NCBI GenBank assembly: GCA_905221615.1 | Contig: CAJNDT010000142.1 | Span: 62,001 to 126,000, forward strand | Length of the DNA stretch: 64,000 nucleotides | Direction: 5' to 3' | From: Symbiodinium sp. CCMP2592 | Taxonomy: Eukaryota; Sar; Dinophyceae; Suessiales; Symbiodiniaceae | Shown: positions 20,636 through 30,662 of the stretch, in pieces | Position numbering within the stretch: the stretch's first letter is position 1 | Layout: each line of letters begins with the position of its first letter | Notes under the pieces: generated by a model | The model's database searches: none | What the model was told of the DNA's origin: nothing | The model's input: the letters and a program-made list of their open reading frames with translations, nothing else | Position numbers and translations under genes: made by a program

Positions 20636-21419
20636 GCAGGTTGCAGAGGTTGAACCACCAGGTTGCAGAGGTTGAACCAGCAGGTTGCAGAGGTTGAAGC
20701 AGCAGGTTGCAGAGGTTGAAGCAGCAGGTTGCACAGGTTGAACCAGCAGGTTGCACAGGTTGAACCAGCAGGTGGCAGAGGTTGAAGCAGCAGGTTGCAG
20801 AGGTTGAAGCAGCAGGTTGCAGAGGTTGAACCACAGCAGGTTGCACAGGTTGAACCAGCAGGTTGCAGAGGTTGAACCAGCAGGTTGCAGAGGCAGAGGT
20901 TGAAGCAGCAGGTTGCACAGGTTGAACCTGCAGGTTGCAGAGGTTGAACCTGCAGGTTGCAGAGGTTGAAGCAGCAGGTTGCAGAGGTTGAACCTGCAGG
21001 TTGCAGAGGTTGAAGCTGCAGGTTGCAGAGGTTGAACCACAGCAAGTTGCAGAGGTTAACAGCAGCAGAGGTTGAACCAGCAATTTGCAGAGGTTGAACC
21101 AGCAGGTTGAACCTGCAGGTTGCAGAGGTTGAAGCAGCAGGTTGCAGAGGTTGAACCAGCAGGTTGCAGAGGCAGAGGTTGAAGCAGCGGTTGCACAGGT
21201 TGAACCTGCAGGTTGCAGAGGTTGAACCTGCAGGTTGCAGAGGTTGAAGCAGCAGGTTGCAGAGGTTGAACCTGCAGGTTGCAGAGGTTGAAGCTGCAGG
21301 TTGCAGAGGTTGAAGCAGCAGGTTGCAGAGGTTGAACCAGCAGGTTGCACAGGTTGAACCAGCAGGTTGCACAGGTTGAACCAGCAGGTTGCAGAGGTTG
21401 AACCAGCAGGTTGCAGAGG
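20636..21419. repeat. 22-bp satellite, array 2
   Basis: Same unit as array 1. Long blocks of variant order match arrays 1 and 3. It contains AGGTTAACAGCAGCAG and AATTTGC variants that recur in array 3. Confidence 0.95.
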
Positions 21420-21776
21420 TTTGGTGGGTTTGCGCGGTTTTGGGCGGATGTGGTTGTGCTCTCTTGGCGCTTTTGGTCATTTCAACATGTCGATTCTGGA
21501 TGGGGAAAGGGCCCAAAATGACACCGCAAGAATTGGGCCTGCGACCTCTCCCAAAACTACTACCAAGGTGCGCAACCTTGCCAAAAACTATCTGGCCATG
21601 GCCTAATGGGTAAGTGTCCGGCTCCAAAGCCTTCTTGGCAAAGGTCGTGGGCTCAATCCCCAGGGGCGTCGTTTGGGCCCTTTCCCCACCCGGAATCGAG
21701 ATTTTGGGGTGGCCTGAAGCTTTGGGCTCTCCGGGGACTCTCTAGAGCGGACTGGGTGCACATCCGGCTTTCGTGG
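21420..21776 (+). mobile_element. Satellite spacer 2 with head-to-head tRNA-like SINEs
   Basis: 357 bp, nearly identical to spacer 1. The centre here is the fully palindromic GGCCATGGCC; the tRNA-like core is at 21592-21672. Confidence 0.6.
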
Positions 21777-22901
21777 GGCAGGTTGCAGAGGTTGAACCAG
21801 CAGGTTGCAGAGGTTGAACCAGCAGGTTGCAGAGGTTGAAGCAGCAGGTTGCAGAGGTTGAACCACAGCAGGTTGCAGAGGTTGAACCAGCAGGTTGCAG
21901 AGGTTGAACCAGCAGGTTGCAGAGGCAGAGGTTGAACCAGCAGGTTGCAGAGGTTGAAGCAGCAGGTTGCAGAGGTTGAAGCAGTAGGTTGCACAGGTTG
22001 AACCAGCAGGTTGCACAGGTTGAACCAGCAGGTTGCAGAGGTTGAACCAGCAGGTTGCAGAGGCAGAGGTTGAAGCAGCAGGTTGCACAGGTTGAACCTG
22101 CAGATTGCAGAGGTTGAACCTGCAGGTTGCAGAGGTTGAAGCAGCAGGTTGCAGAGGTTGAACCTGCAGGTTGCAGGGTTGAACCAGCAGGTTGCAGAGG
22201 TTGAACCACAGCAAGTTGCAGAGTTGCAGAGGTTGAACCAGCAATTTGCAGAGGTTGAACCAGCAGGTTGAACCTGCAGGTTGCAGAGGTTGAAGCAGCA
22301 GGTTGCAGAGGTTGAACCAGCAGGTTGCAGAGGTTGAAGCTGCAGGTTGCAGAGGTTGAAGCTGCAGGTTGCAGAGGTTGAAGCAGCAGGTTGCAGAGGT
22401 TGAAGTTGCACAGGTTGAAGCAGCATGAAGCAGCAGGTTGCAGAGGTTGAACCAGCAGGTTGCACAGGTTGAACCAGCAGGTTGCACAGGTTGAACCTGC
22501 CGGTTGCAGAGGTTGAAGCAGCAGGTTGCAGAGGTTGAACCTGCAGGTTGCAGAGGTTGAAGCTGCAGGTTGCAGAGGTTGAAGCAGCAGGTTGCACAGG
22601 TTGAACCAGCAGGTTGCACAGGTTGAACCAGCAGGTTGCAGAGGTTGATCCACAGCAAGTTGCAGAGGTTTAACCAACAGGTTGCAGAGGTTGAACCAGC
22701 AATTTGCAGAGGTTGAACCAGCAGGTTGAACCTGCAGGTTGCAGAGGTTGAAGCAGCAGGTTGCAGAGGTTGAGCCAGCAGGTTGCACAGGTTGAACCAG
22801 CAGGTTGCACAGGTTGAACCAGCAGGTTGCAGAGGTTGAACCAGCAGGTTGCAGAGGTTGAAGCAGCAGGTTGCAGCGGTTGAACCAGCAGGTTGCAGAG
22901 G
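21777..22901. repeat. 22-bp satellite, array 3
   Basis: The longest array, about 50 units, with internal repeats of variant order. Confidence 0.95.
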
Positions 22902-23259
22902 TTTGGTGGGTTTGCGCGGTTTTGGGCGGGTGTGGTTGTGCTCTCTTGGCGCTTTTGGTCATTTCAACATTTCGATTCTGGATGGGGAAAGGGCCCAAAA
23001 TGACACCGCAAGAATTGGGCCTGCGACCTCTCCCAAAACTACTTCCAAGGTGCGCAACCTTCTACAAAACTATCTGGGCATGGCCTAATGGGTAAGTGTC
23101 CGGCTCCAATGCCTTCTTGGCAAAGGTCGGGGGCTCAATCCCCAGGGGCGTCATTTGGGCCCTTTCCCCACCCGGAATCGAGATTTTGGGGTGGCCTGAA
23201 GCTTTGGGCTCTCTGGGGACTCTCTAGAGGGGACTGGGTGCACATCCGGCTTTCGTGGG
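22902..23259 (+). mobile_element. Satellite spacer 3 with head-to-head tRNA-like SINEs
   Basis: 358 bp, same organisation as spacers 1 and 2; tRNA-like core at 23073-23157. Confidence 0.6.
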
Positions 23260-23563
23260 GCAGGTTGCAGAGGTTGAACCAGCAGGTTGCAGAGGTTGAA
23301 GCAGCAGGTTGCAGAGGTTGAAGCAGCAGGTTGCAGAGGTTGAGCCAGCAGGTTGCAGAGGCTGAACCAGCAGGTTGCAGAGGTTGAAGCAGCAGGTTGC
23401 AGAGGTTGAAGCAGCAGGTTGCAGAGGTTGAAGCAGCAGGTTGCAGAGGTTTCAGAGGTTGAACCTGCAGGTTGCAGAGGTTGAAGCAGCAGGTTGCAGA
23501 GGTTGAACCTGCAGGTTGCAGAGGTTGAAGCAGCAGGTTGCAGAGGTTGAAGCTGCAGGTTGC
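23260..23563. repeat. 22-bp satellite, array 4
   Basis: About 14 units, ending at TTGCCACATG, where unrelated sequence begins. Confidence 0.95.
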
Positions 23564-23599
23564 CACATGTGCTCTTCTGCACTTGTGCAACCATGAAGC

Positions 23600-23775
23600 A
23601 TTGCTATCATCAACAACAACATCATCATCATGTTCTTCATCATCATCATGTTCTTCTCCTGGACCATGATCATCGTCATCATTACCATCACCACCACTAC
23701 CGCCATCTTCATCATAACAAGCATCACCGTAATCGTCATCATCATTTTCATCGTCATCATTTTCATCATTTAATT
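23600..23775. repeat. CAT/CATCAC microsatellite
   Basis: Imperfect (CAT)n/(CAC)n run on the plus strand. ORFs across it are poly-His or poly-Met artefacts. Confidence 0.9.
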
Positions 23776-23939
23776 ACTTGTAGAACCTGTCTTTCTAGGA
23801 ATTGAGATAACAACACCCCCCTAATTATAAAAACATTTTCGAGTTTTTATTTAGGGCGAAGGGGGGGGGGGCCCGACCCTTTAATATTAGGGGGAAGGGA
23901 TTAGTAGGGGACCATCTCCGAGAGGAGCAAGATGAGCCG

Positions 23940-25019
23940 ATGCCTTCTGTACCGGAGACCCGGGTGACTGAGAGCGAGCACGATGCCGTCGTCGCCAAGG
24001 TCATGAACGAGCTGGAGGCGATGAATGTGGACCCGAGCCCGAAGGCTGCCGCAAACCCCAAGAGTGCGACTGCGCCAGTGCCTGGAGAGGTGAAGCCTTT
24101 CTTGGAAGCGGAGGAGGACCTCGGAATTACGGACCCCCAAGGCAGAGGGCCAAGGGGTCAAAACAAGATCAAGGTTCCAGCCGAGCTTTTGCAGCCAGAG
24201 ACTGAGGAGGAGAAAACTCTCAGAGCGTTGCGGGGAATGCTGCCATGCAGTCACAGGGCGGTGACGACTTCGAAGGTGGGCCGCCTCGCCAATCGGGCAC
24301 GTATGGCGAGACCGGTGCCACAAGATCAGCCGTTCACCCCCCAGCACAACGATCGGAAGTTCAACAGCAAGACTACGACTGTCATGACCCAGCTGCTCAT
24401 GGCTGTCCATGAGATCACAGTCCGAGAATGCGAGAAGAATAACGTGCCAGTGGATAGAAAGGACATGGCGTGGAATGACTTTCGGTCGAAGGGCTCGAAA
24501 ACTGCGGTTGTCTGGGAGCTGTTGTGTGACTAGAACGTGAAGGAGATTCCAAACAATTCTGAGCCTGGGGACTGGCACCTGTGGCTTCAGAGGGAAACTG
24601 GGGTGGCGGTCATTGAGCAGATTCTCCAGTGCATGTTCAATGTCACTCCGCCAGTTCATGGCCGTGATCGAGTCAAGGGAAAACATCTGACATACTGGCA
24701 CTGGTGGGAGGCCTCCAAGAGACTCGTTGAGGTTTATACGACGGAAGATGTCATCTCAAAGGAAAAATTCAGGCCCAAAGACCTGCAGAGCTGGATTGTG
24801 CCTTTGTCCTGCAAGATTTGGGATGCTTACAATTACACCATGGTTGTGTATTGTCAGAAGAAGCTGGAACAGAAGGCAAGGGGGGAAGACCTAGACGCGG
24901 TGAGCCAGATGGGTGATGATGTCCCGCCATCGGAAGATGAAGAGTATGTGGATGTTTACCAGACCACTGCGAACTTCGTTCCTTATTGGGGAGTAACTGC
25001 AGATGGCTTTCAGGATTGA
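23940..25019 (+). CDS. ORF A: unknown protein, interrupted by one in-frame TAG
   Basis: Frame of ~359 codons from ATG 23940. A single TAG at 24531-24533 splits it into 197 aa and a 160-aa continuation in the same frame, with protein-like sequence on both sides (WNDFRSKGSKTAVVWELLCD before, WHLWLQRETGVAVIEQILQC after). The stop is therefore more likely a recent nonsense change, a reassigned or read-through codon or an assembly error than a gene boundary. The C-terminus is acidic (PPSEDEEYVDVY). No family recognised. Near 24140 a diverged palindrome (GGCAGAGGGCC) is read as GRGP. It is the first ORF of the co-oriented cluster. Confidence 0.6.
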
Positions 25020-25729
25020 TCAGTGTCAATGATTGAGCTGAACGAGTAGGTTTATTAATTGTGTTGCCAAAACAAAGCCATCTAGTGGCCCTCCTCTTCT
25101 TCATCCCATTCGTCCTTGGGCACTGGGGACTTTCACAAGGCAGAGTGCCAGAGAGTTCTCGGTGTGACTAAGGCAGAGTGCCACCAAACAGTGTGGCCTG
25201 TTCAGATTCATTTTTGTGTCGCTGTCACTAGGCAGAGTGCCGGAAAGGCAGAGTGCCAATGTGAAATCGCATTTCTTGGGGCGTTTGAATGTTGTCATTT
25301 TTGCGGTCCGTCTGATCTGGCACATTTCAGCTTGCCGTTTTGGAAAACAAAGACGATGCCTATGCATACAGTCATGTCGGCAGTAACTCGATGGATTAAT
25401 TACTGTGCCTGTGAATTGATTGGTTCAACTTTGGTTTCCTGTGACAGCCCCATAAAACCTTTCAGGTGCTGGCGTCCAAGGTGGTTGGCTACTATGGCAA
25501 GGCTGGAATGCATGATGCAAGTGATTGTGAGTTGTGGAAGCTGAAACGCTTGCTATCTGGCCGTTGATGGGAACATGCCACGTAGTGTGTACGGACTCTA
25601 GTGACTAGTGAGTGGATGCGCAAGAATTTCTTGACCTGGCCGCAATCAACATATGTGTGTTCAAGATCGAGTCCCTTAGTGCTGCAGTGGTGCTTCCAGG
25701 CAGAGTGCCAGAGACAGTCGCCGATAGCA
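25020..25729 (+). other. Intergenic stretch with five palindromes
   Basis: GGCAGAGTGCC at 25139, 25172, 25231, 25247 and 25699, with spacings (33, 59, 16) that are mostly not multiples of three. No ORF with coding character; the frame through 25116-25544 is made of palindrome translations (KAEC). Confidence 0.6.
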
Positions 25730-26164
25730 ATGGGAAAGTCGAGGAAGAGCGCTCGTGTGAGTGATCAGATGATGTTCCCAATGCCGGGGGCAATGAACCC
25801 AGCAATGGGAATGAACAACCCACTGGCCATGATGAACCCTTTCATGTTGCAACAGCAGCAACAGATGCAGCAGCTGCAACAGATGCAGCAAATGCAGCAG
25901 ATGCAGCAAATGCAGCAACAGCAGCAGATGGCTGCTGTGGGTGAATCAAGGCAGAGTGCCAACGACTCCTCCTCGTCGGAATCAGAAGACCAAGAAGTGA
26001 GGAGGATTCGTAAGGAAACCAAGAAGAACAGCGCAAGGCAAGCAGCAACGATCGGGATTGATCGGCTGGCAACGTCCACTACCGATGCAGATGCAATCCC
26101 GAGAAGCGCCACGACATTGCGTTCGATCCCTCTGGCTGCTTGTCAATCAACAGAGTATCCCTAA
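25730..26164 (+). CDS. ORF B1: Gln/Met-rich low-complexity protein
   Basis: 144 aa from ATG 25730 (MGKSRKSARVSDQMMFPMPG). The sequence runs a Met/Pro/Asn-rich segment, a long Gln-Met repeat (LLQQQQQMQQLQQMQQMQ-type, about residues 40-65), then Ser/Glu-rich and Lys/Arg-rich parts. A palindrome at 25950-25960 is read as RQSA. The composition suggests a disordered, possibly nucleic-acid-associated protein. It ends at TAA 26162, immediately before AGGTCAG; ORF B2 opens ~60 bp later at GAG|GTGAAG, so B1 and B2 may be exons of one gene, though the frame across that join is not resolved. Confidence 0.5.
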   Translation: MGKSRKSARVSDQMMFPMPGAMNPAMGMNNPLAMMNPFMLQQQQQMQQLQQMQQMQQMQQMQQQQQMAAVGESRQSANDSSSSESEDQEVRRIRKETKKNSARQAATIGIDRLATSTTDADAIPRSATTLRSIPLAACQSTEYP

Positions 26165-26224
26165 GGTCAGCAATGATCCCTGAACCCTCCCCCCCCAAAG
26201 CCTAGATAAGCCTTACTGACTGAG

Positions 26225-27847
26225 GTGAAGGTGAAAGCTCTGCTCGAGCGAGTTCATAGTGCATGGGATGCTGCGGTCACGGCTGACCTGCCACAACAAA
26301 CAGCGCTGCAACTGCTCTTCATATTGACCAATCTGAAGCCGACCGCAAAGGTCAGTGAACTCAGGGTCGATATGAAATACAGCTTGCTTGGTCAGCGATG
26401 TGCGAATGCCCATAAGCGTCAATCCGTCTGCGATAGCAGCAGTTGGAACCGCATAGCCAAACCGGTTCTGGGACTGGGGGTGAATATGCCTGAGCATTCT
26501 GTTGACAGGGTTGCCTTGGAGTGTGGATGGCAGTCCACATGGATGACCGAGGATGTCACGACCTATGCCAGGCGTAGAGCGAGAGCAAGGCATTCCACTG
26601 AGACGCAGGGACGTCTCAGTTTCAATCCGAGTCCTGCTCCAGCTGCCCCGCCAACGGTTCCGCCGTCGGAAGGCAGAGTGCCAGACGTGGTCCGTTCTGG
26701 TCCTTTGCCAACGACTGCTCCTAGTTCCAATACAAGCCAGGCTGTGGGTCGCAGCCCGGCTGGGGAACAAGGCAGAGTGCCGATTCAACAGCCGCCTGCC
26801 TCCCCTCATGCCGTTCCGGGTTCCAATGCAAGCCAGGCAACCGAAGGCAGCCAGGCTGCAAGAAGTGAACAAGACAGAGTGCCGAGGGTTGTGGAAGGCA
26901 GAGTGCCAGTTGATGGGAATGCTCCTGCCATGGATGACGATGGTCTAGCGCCGGCAGAGGCAGAGATCAGGCCCGATCAGGAGATCGTCATGCCTCCTGC
27001 AGAAGTGACCACTGCACCTCAAACAGTTGAGTTGCCAGAGCCAGACACCTCCACGAACAGTGACTCGACAGCCGGTGCTGACGTGAATGCCGTTGTGCCC
27101 TTTGCGACAACCAAGTCGAAAGCCAAAGCAAAAGCCAAGGGCAAGTCGAAAGCCAAGGCCAAGTCCAAGGCCAGGGCGACGGCACCAAACACAGAGTCGC
27201 AGGACGAGGTCGCAGTCGAGGTCGATGATGAGGTCATGGCCGAGGCCGGGGCCGAGGTCGAGGCCGGGGCCGAGGTCGAGGCCGAGGTAGAGGGCGAGGC
27301 CGACGACAGTGCCTTCTTTGAGGAGGAGGAGGAGGATGCTCCGAATGAGTCGAGCAGACCTGCGAACCGGTGGAACCAGGACCTCTGTGTCATTTGGCAT
27401 TCGGAGATGCACCCGGGCCAGGCAGGCTGGTTTCGTTTGCCTTTGGTTAATGAACCATTGATAGTGGTGCCTGTCCTGTTTGTACATTCCACTAAGCCTC
27501 AGAACAGTACCTCTCACATGACGTGTCTTTTTCTGTTGCTTCCCTGGAATGCAGGCATTGGAAGCGCTATCGTGTGGCCACCTCTTTCACAGCGAATGTA
27601 TCAATCGATACTGTGAGTCGACCGGGCGGAACAAGGCCACCGCTTGCCCTCTCAAGTGTGCGAGCTCAGCCTCTATGGCAAGGTTCTTTTGGGTCCGAGG
27701 GGGTCCACGGGAAGCAATGCCCCTGTTCCTGTCGAAGATGATGCTAATGATGTGGACGCAATCGTTCAGGAAATACAAGCTCAACTCGTTGACGACCGCA
27801 CTCGTGAAGAGGAAGCTCCTGAGGTCAACGACCCCGTGGTGGACTGA
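26225..27847 (+). CDS. ORF B2: RING-finger-like protein with a GC-AG intron
   Basis: Open from GTG 26225. The N-terminal ~140 residues are helical, then come a Pro/Ser-rich segment with palindrome-encoded GRVP repeats (26672, 26771, 26897), a KAKAK basic tract and a long Glu/Val/Ala acidic repeat (EAGAEVEAEVEGEAD). The end has a split RING: DLCVIWHSEM before and ALSCGHLFHSECINRYC...CPLKC after a putative intron 27422-27554 (GC...AG, 133 bp). Removing it joins CAG to GCA in frame. The second zinc ligand, expected Cys in CxxC, is Trp (TGG), so zinc binding may be impaired. After CPLKC the best coding frame (APVPVEDDANDVDAIVQEIQ, to 27847) is shifted by one base, implying another indel or splice. 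RING proteins are usually ubiquitin ligases; that role is inference. Confidence 0.55.
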
Positions 27848-28335
27848 TTGAGTCGACAAGGTGGCTCGGTAACAAGGCAGAGTGCCACAATAACTGGCTC
27901 ATGTGTATGTGTTGTCGGTGATGTGGCCTCGAGTCTTATTAATTTTGGAGGTGTGGCAATGCCATTGTCACATACATGTTTCTGAAGGCGGAGTGCCATG
28001 GGTTGTAACATGTGTTCCATGATCATTATGTATTGACATGATTGTGTTGCCTTGTGTTGCATTATGCCATCAGGAATGTATGTCTCTTTGTAATCCCAGG
28101 CGGTCTGTCGATTTCAAAAGGATACTGCAGATGCCTGTGGACAAATCCGCGCCAAAGGCAGGATCCAACCTGTCCTAGAACACCAGTTGGGAGGGACCCA
28201 ACAAAGGACCACGGAAGTCTGCAATGGGGTGCATCCGTGTTTAAAAAAACATATGGCCTTTGAAGGGACACCATCCCCATACCGCCCCACAGGCCCTGCA
28301 AAATCTTAGAAGACATTTGTGACACTTGTGGCATG
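27848..28335 (+). other. Intergenic, palindrome-bearing
   Basis: GGCAGAGTGCC at 27876 and a variant GGCGGAGTGCC near 27986. No coding signal. Confidence 0.5.
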
Positions 28336-28735
28336 CCCCGGAAAAATCTTATTGAATCTTATTGAATCTTATTTAATCTTATTGAATCTTATTGAATCTT
28401 ATTGAATCTTATTGAATCTTATTGGTCCATCATTTTTAAAAGGGACACGACTCCAGATCGCCCCAAAAAATCTTATTGAATCTTATTGAATCTTAGAAGA
28501 CATTTGTACAATTGTGGCCTACCCCGAAAAAATCTTATTGAATCTTATTGAATCTTATTGAATCTTATTGAATCTTGTTGAATCTTATTGAATCTTATTG
28601 AATCTTATTGAATCTTATTGAATCTTATCGGTTTTACAAGGGACACAGCCTCCAGCTCGCCCAAAAAATCTTATTGAATCTTAGAAGACATTTGCAGGAT
28701 TGTGGACTACCCGAAAAAATCTTATTGAATCTTAG
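28336..28735. repeat. 10-bp repeat AATCTTATTG
   Basis: Four clusters of tandem AATCTTATTG, separated by a degenerate ~70-bp block (GGGACAC..., CCCCAAAAA, AGAAGACATTTG...TGTGG). The arrangement is a higher-order repeat of about 100-170 bp. Confidence 0.9.
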
Positions 28736-29353
28736 TGTTCGGGCCATCACGTTTTGAAGGCACACCGACCCTGTACCAGACAATTGCACACATGTAGCAT
28801 CCCCTCCCAAAAGTCTTGTTGGAGCTTATTGAATCTTGGGAGCTAGTTATACAATATCGAATCCCATTGAATCGGCACAGTCCAGCTAACCCAACCAAAT
28901 CCCTACGAGTAGTAACACATCTTATGATTAAGCATAAACTAGGTGGCACTCTGCCTTGAAGTACCTTTAAACCATGGACCTCCTTAAAACCTAAAACCCT
29001 GAAGCGCTTTTAAACCCTAAACCGTTACTGTGTGTGGTAAGTTTACACATAGACCTAGGTATATGTATAACATACATGCATACATATAGATATATGTATG
29101 GATTATATGCATACACTTATTATTGGGCATACTGCTTTCGAACATTAAACTACATCATCTATTAATAGCACTCTGTCTTCAAATATGTGTTAATCTAATG
29201 ATCATGTGCATAAATGCTTGTGTCGTCCAGTGGAACCTATTGCATGTGGTATTGAAACGGACATGACAATCAACTTCTAGTACCTGTTCGTACTATCCAA
29301 CACATATAGTTGCTTGCAGCTTGTTGGATCAAAGATATTTAAAGTTAAGCACC
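28736..29353. other. Intergenic, AT-rich; one minus-strand palindrome
   Basis: GGCACTCTGCC (reverse orientation) at 28945-28955, some CCCTAAA units near 28985-29020, then ATACAT/ATATG repeats. A CACCATGG start context lies at the end for ORF C. Confidence 0.5.
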
Positions 29354-30363
29354 ATGGCACCGAAACCGAAGGCCAAACCGGCAGCAGCGGGGAGGATCGG
29401 CCGGGTGAGGACTCCGAAGCGACGGCCTCGTAGAGTGCCGCCAACCGGTGTGAATGGCATTGGTGAAGAAGGTGGTGGGGCGGAAGGCAGAGTGCCAGGG
29501 CCACAAATTGGTCCGCCGCCACCAACGCCTGTGAATCGGCCACCTTACCCACCTGGCCCAAGACCTCCCGCCCCTGCGCGACATGAGTTTGAGATTGCCC
29601 AAGCTGTGGCAGAAGCGTTGGACATTATGGAGACCCCGATCATGATCAACTTCGAGCCGGATGTGGTTACTGTTAGGGAGGGCCGCATTGTTCTGGTCAC
29701 CCTTGAGAACTTGACCCCTGAAGAGATGCAACGTCGGCAGTTGGGACGGCGAATTTGTGCCATGTGTTTCAATGCTCCAGACAACCCGCCGCCACCAATA
29801 GTGCCGCCAAGGCCGATGCCTGAAAATGGCTATCCTGGCCCTAACAATAATGCCAACAGTGGAGCTACTGAAGGCAGAGTGCCAGAAGGCAGAGTGCCGG
29901 AAGGCAGAGTGCCAGATGAGTTCGAAAGTGGAGTTCGTGGTCAAATTTTTTTCGTTTGGAATCTCGCCCGGATGCCTGGTTGACTGGGCCAGCTCGTGCC
30001 GAAGGTGAGATTCACGCCTCAGACTCAGATGTGATTGAGGAAGGTGTTCTAGATGTTCGTCTTGGTGAGCTTGGAGGGCGGGGTCGTTTGGGTATTGATT
30101 ATGGGCACATCTCAGAAGAAGACCCGGACTGGAGTCAGCGCGGCTCAGCGGATGATGGAGCCCCCTCAGATGTGGAGGAAGGTGAGGAGTCAGACAATGA
30201 GGAGATGGACGCACTGGACGAAGCTCAGTCGTCCCCAGACTCAAATCAGTATGATTCTGCAGGTGAAGGCAGAGGATTTCGCATTCGTGGTCGTCGATCG
30301 GGGTATATCTCCTCAGAACCACCCTCCGACTGTGAGCCACCTGAAGATTTCTGGTGGCCCTAA
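29354..30363 (+). CDS. ORF C: Pro-rich/acidic unknown protein, one frameshift
   Basis: ATG 29354 in ACCATGG context. The N-terminus is basic (MAPKPKAKPAAAGRIGRVRT), then Pro-rich, then a folded-looking segment (INFEPDVVTVREGRIVLVTL, MCFNAP), then three tandem 15-bp palindrome units at 29873-29913 read as EGRVPEGRVPEGRVP. At a T run (29946-29952) the frame shifts by one; the continuation (29956 to TAA at 30363) is strongly acidic (EEGEESDNEEMDALDEAQSS) and ends EDFWWP. One extra T would restore a ~336-aa frame, so this is a sequencing error or a recent indel. No family recognised. Confidence 0.55.
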
Positions 30364-30662
30364 GGTTGATGTCTTTCAATGACAGCTTGGAAACTTTACA
30401 GAAGGCAGAGTGCCAAGAATGCTTGTGTCTGCCACCTCGGTGGCCTCGGAATCGTCGAGGACGATGGATGGACTGCTGTGTGCGGTACCAGAAAAACGAG
30501 AATCGAGTGAGGGTCTGGCAGTGCTGTATTTGATTGCTTGAGCATGAAGTCATGGTCTGCAACAACTATGCCACATGTGAATTTCAACGAGTGATTGCAT
30601 CATGTCTGTCTCATCCTTGTGTTGTGATGGATCAATCGACTCACAAGTGTGTCAACTGCTGA
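30364..30662 (+). other. Intergenic before ORF D
   Basis: One palindrome at 30404-30414. The similarity to window position 1 begins at about 30508, so upstream sequence of the left copy lies outside the window. No promoter motif recognised. Confidence 0.5.

Noticed and set aside
19124-23594. Several 280-470-aa Cys-rich ORFs on the minus strand
   Set aside because: They are translations of a 22-bp satellite that has no stop in any minus-strand frame; they overlap each other in different frames and run into SINE sequence.
23901-24701. 266-aa minus-strand ORF antisense to ORF A
   Set aside because: Shadow frame: His/Leu/Arg-rich composition typical of antisense translation, with no start context or neighbour support.
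25116-25544. 142-aa ORF with repeated KAEC and RQSA peptides
   Set aside because: Peptides come from four palindromes read in different frames; their spacings are mostly not multiples of three, unlike real ORFs in the cluster.
29345-30565. 406-aa minus-strand ORF antisense to ORF C
   Set aside because: Its openness follows from the stop-free palindrome (read WHSAF) and GC-rich codons of ORF C; the plus strand has the better start context and composition.
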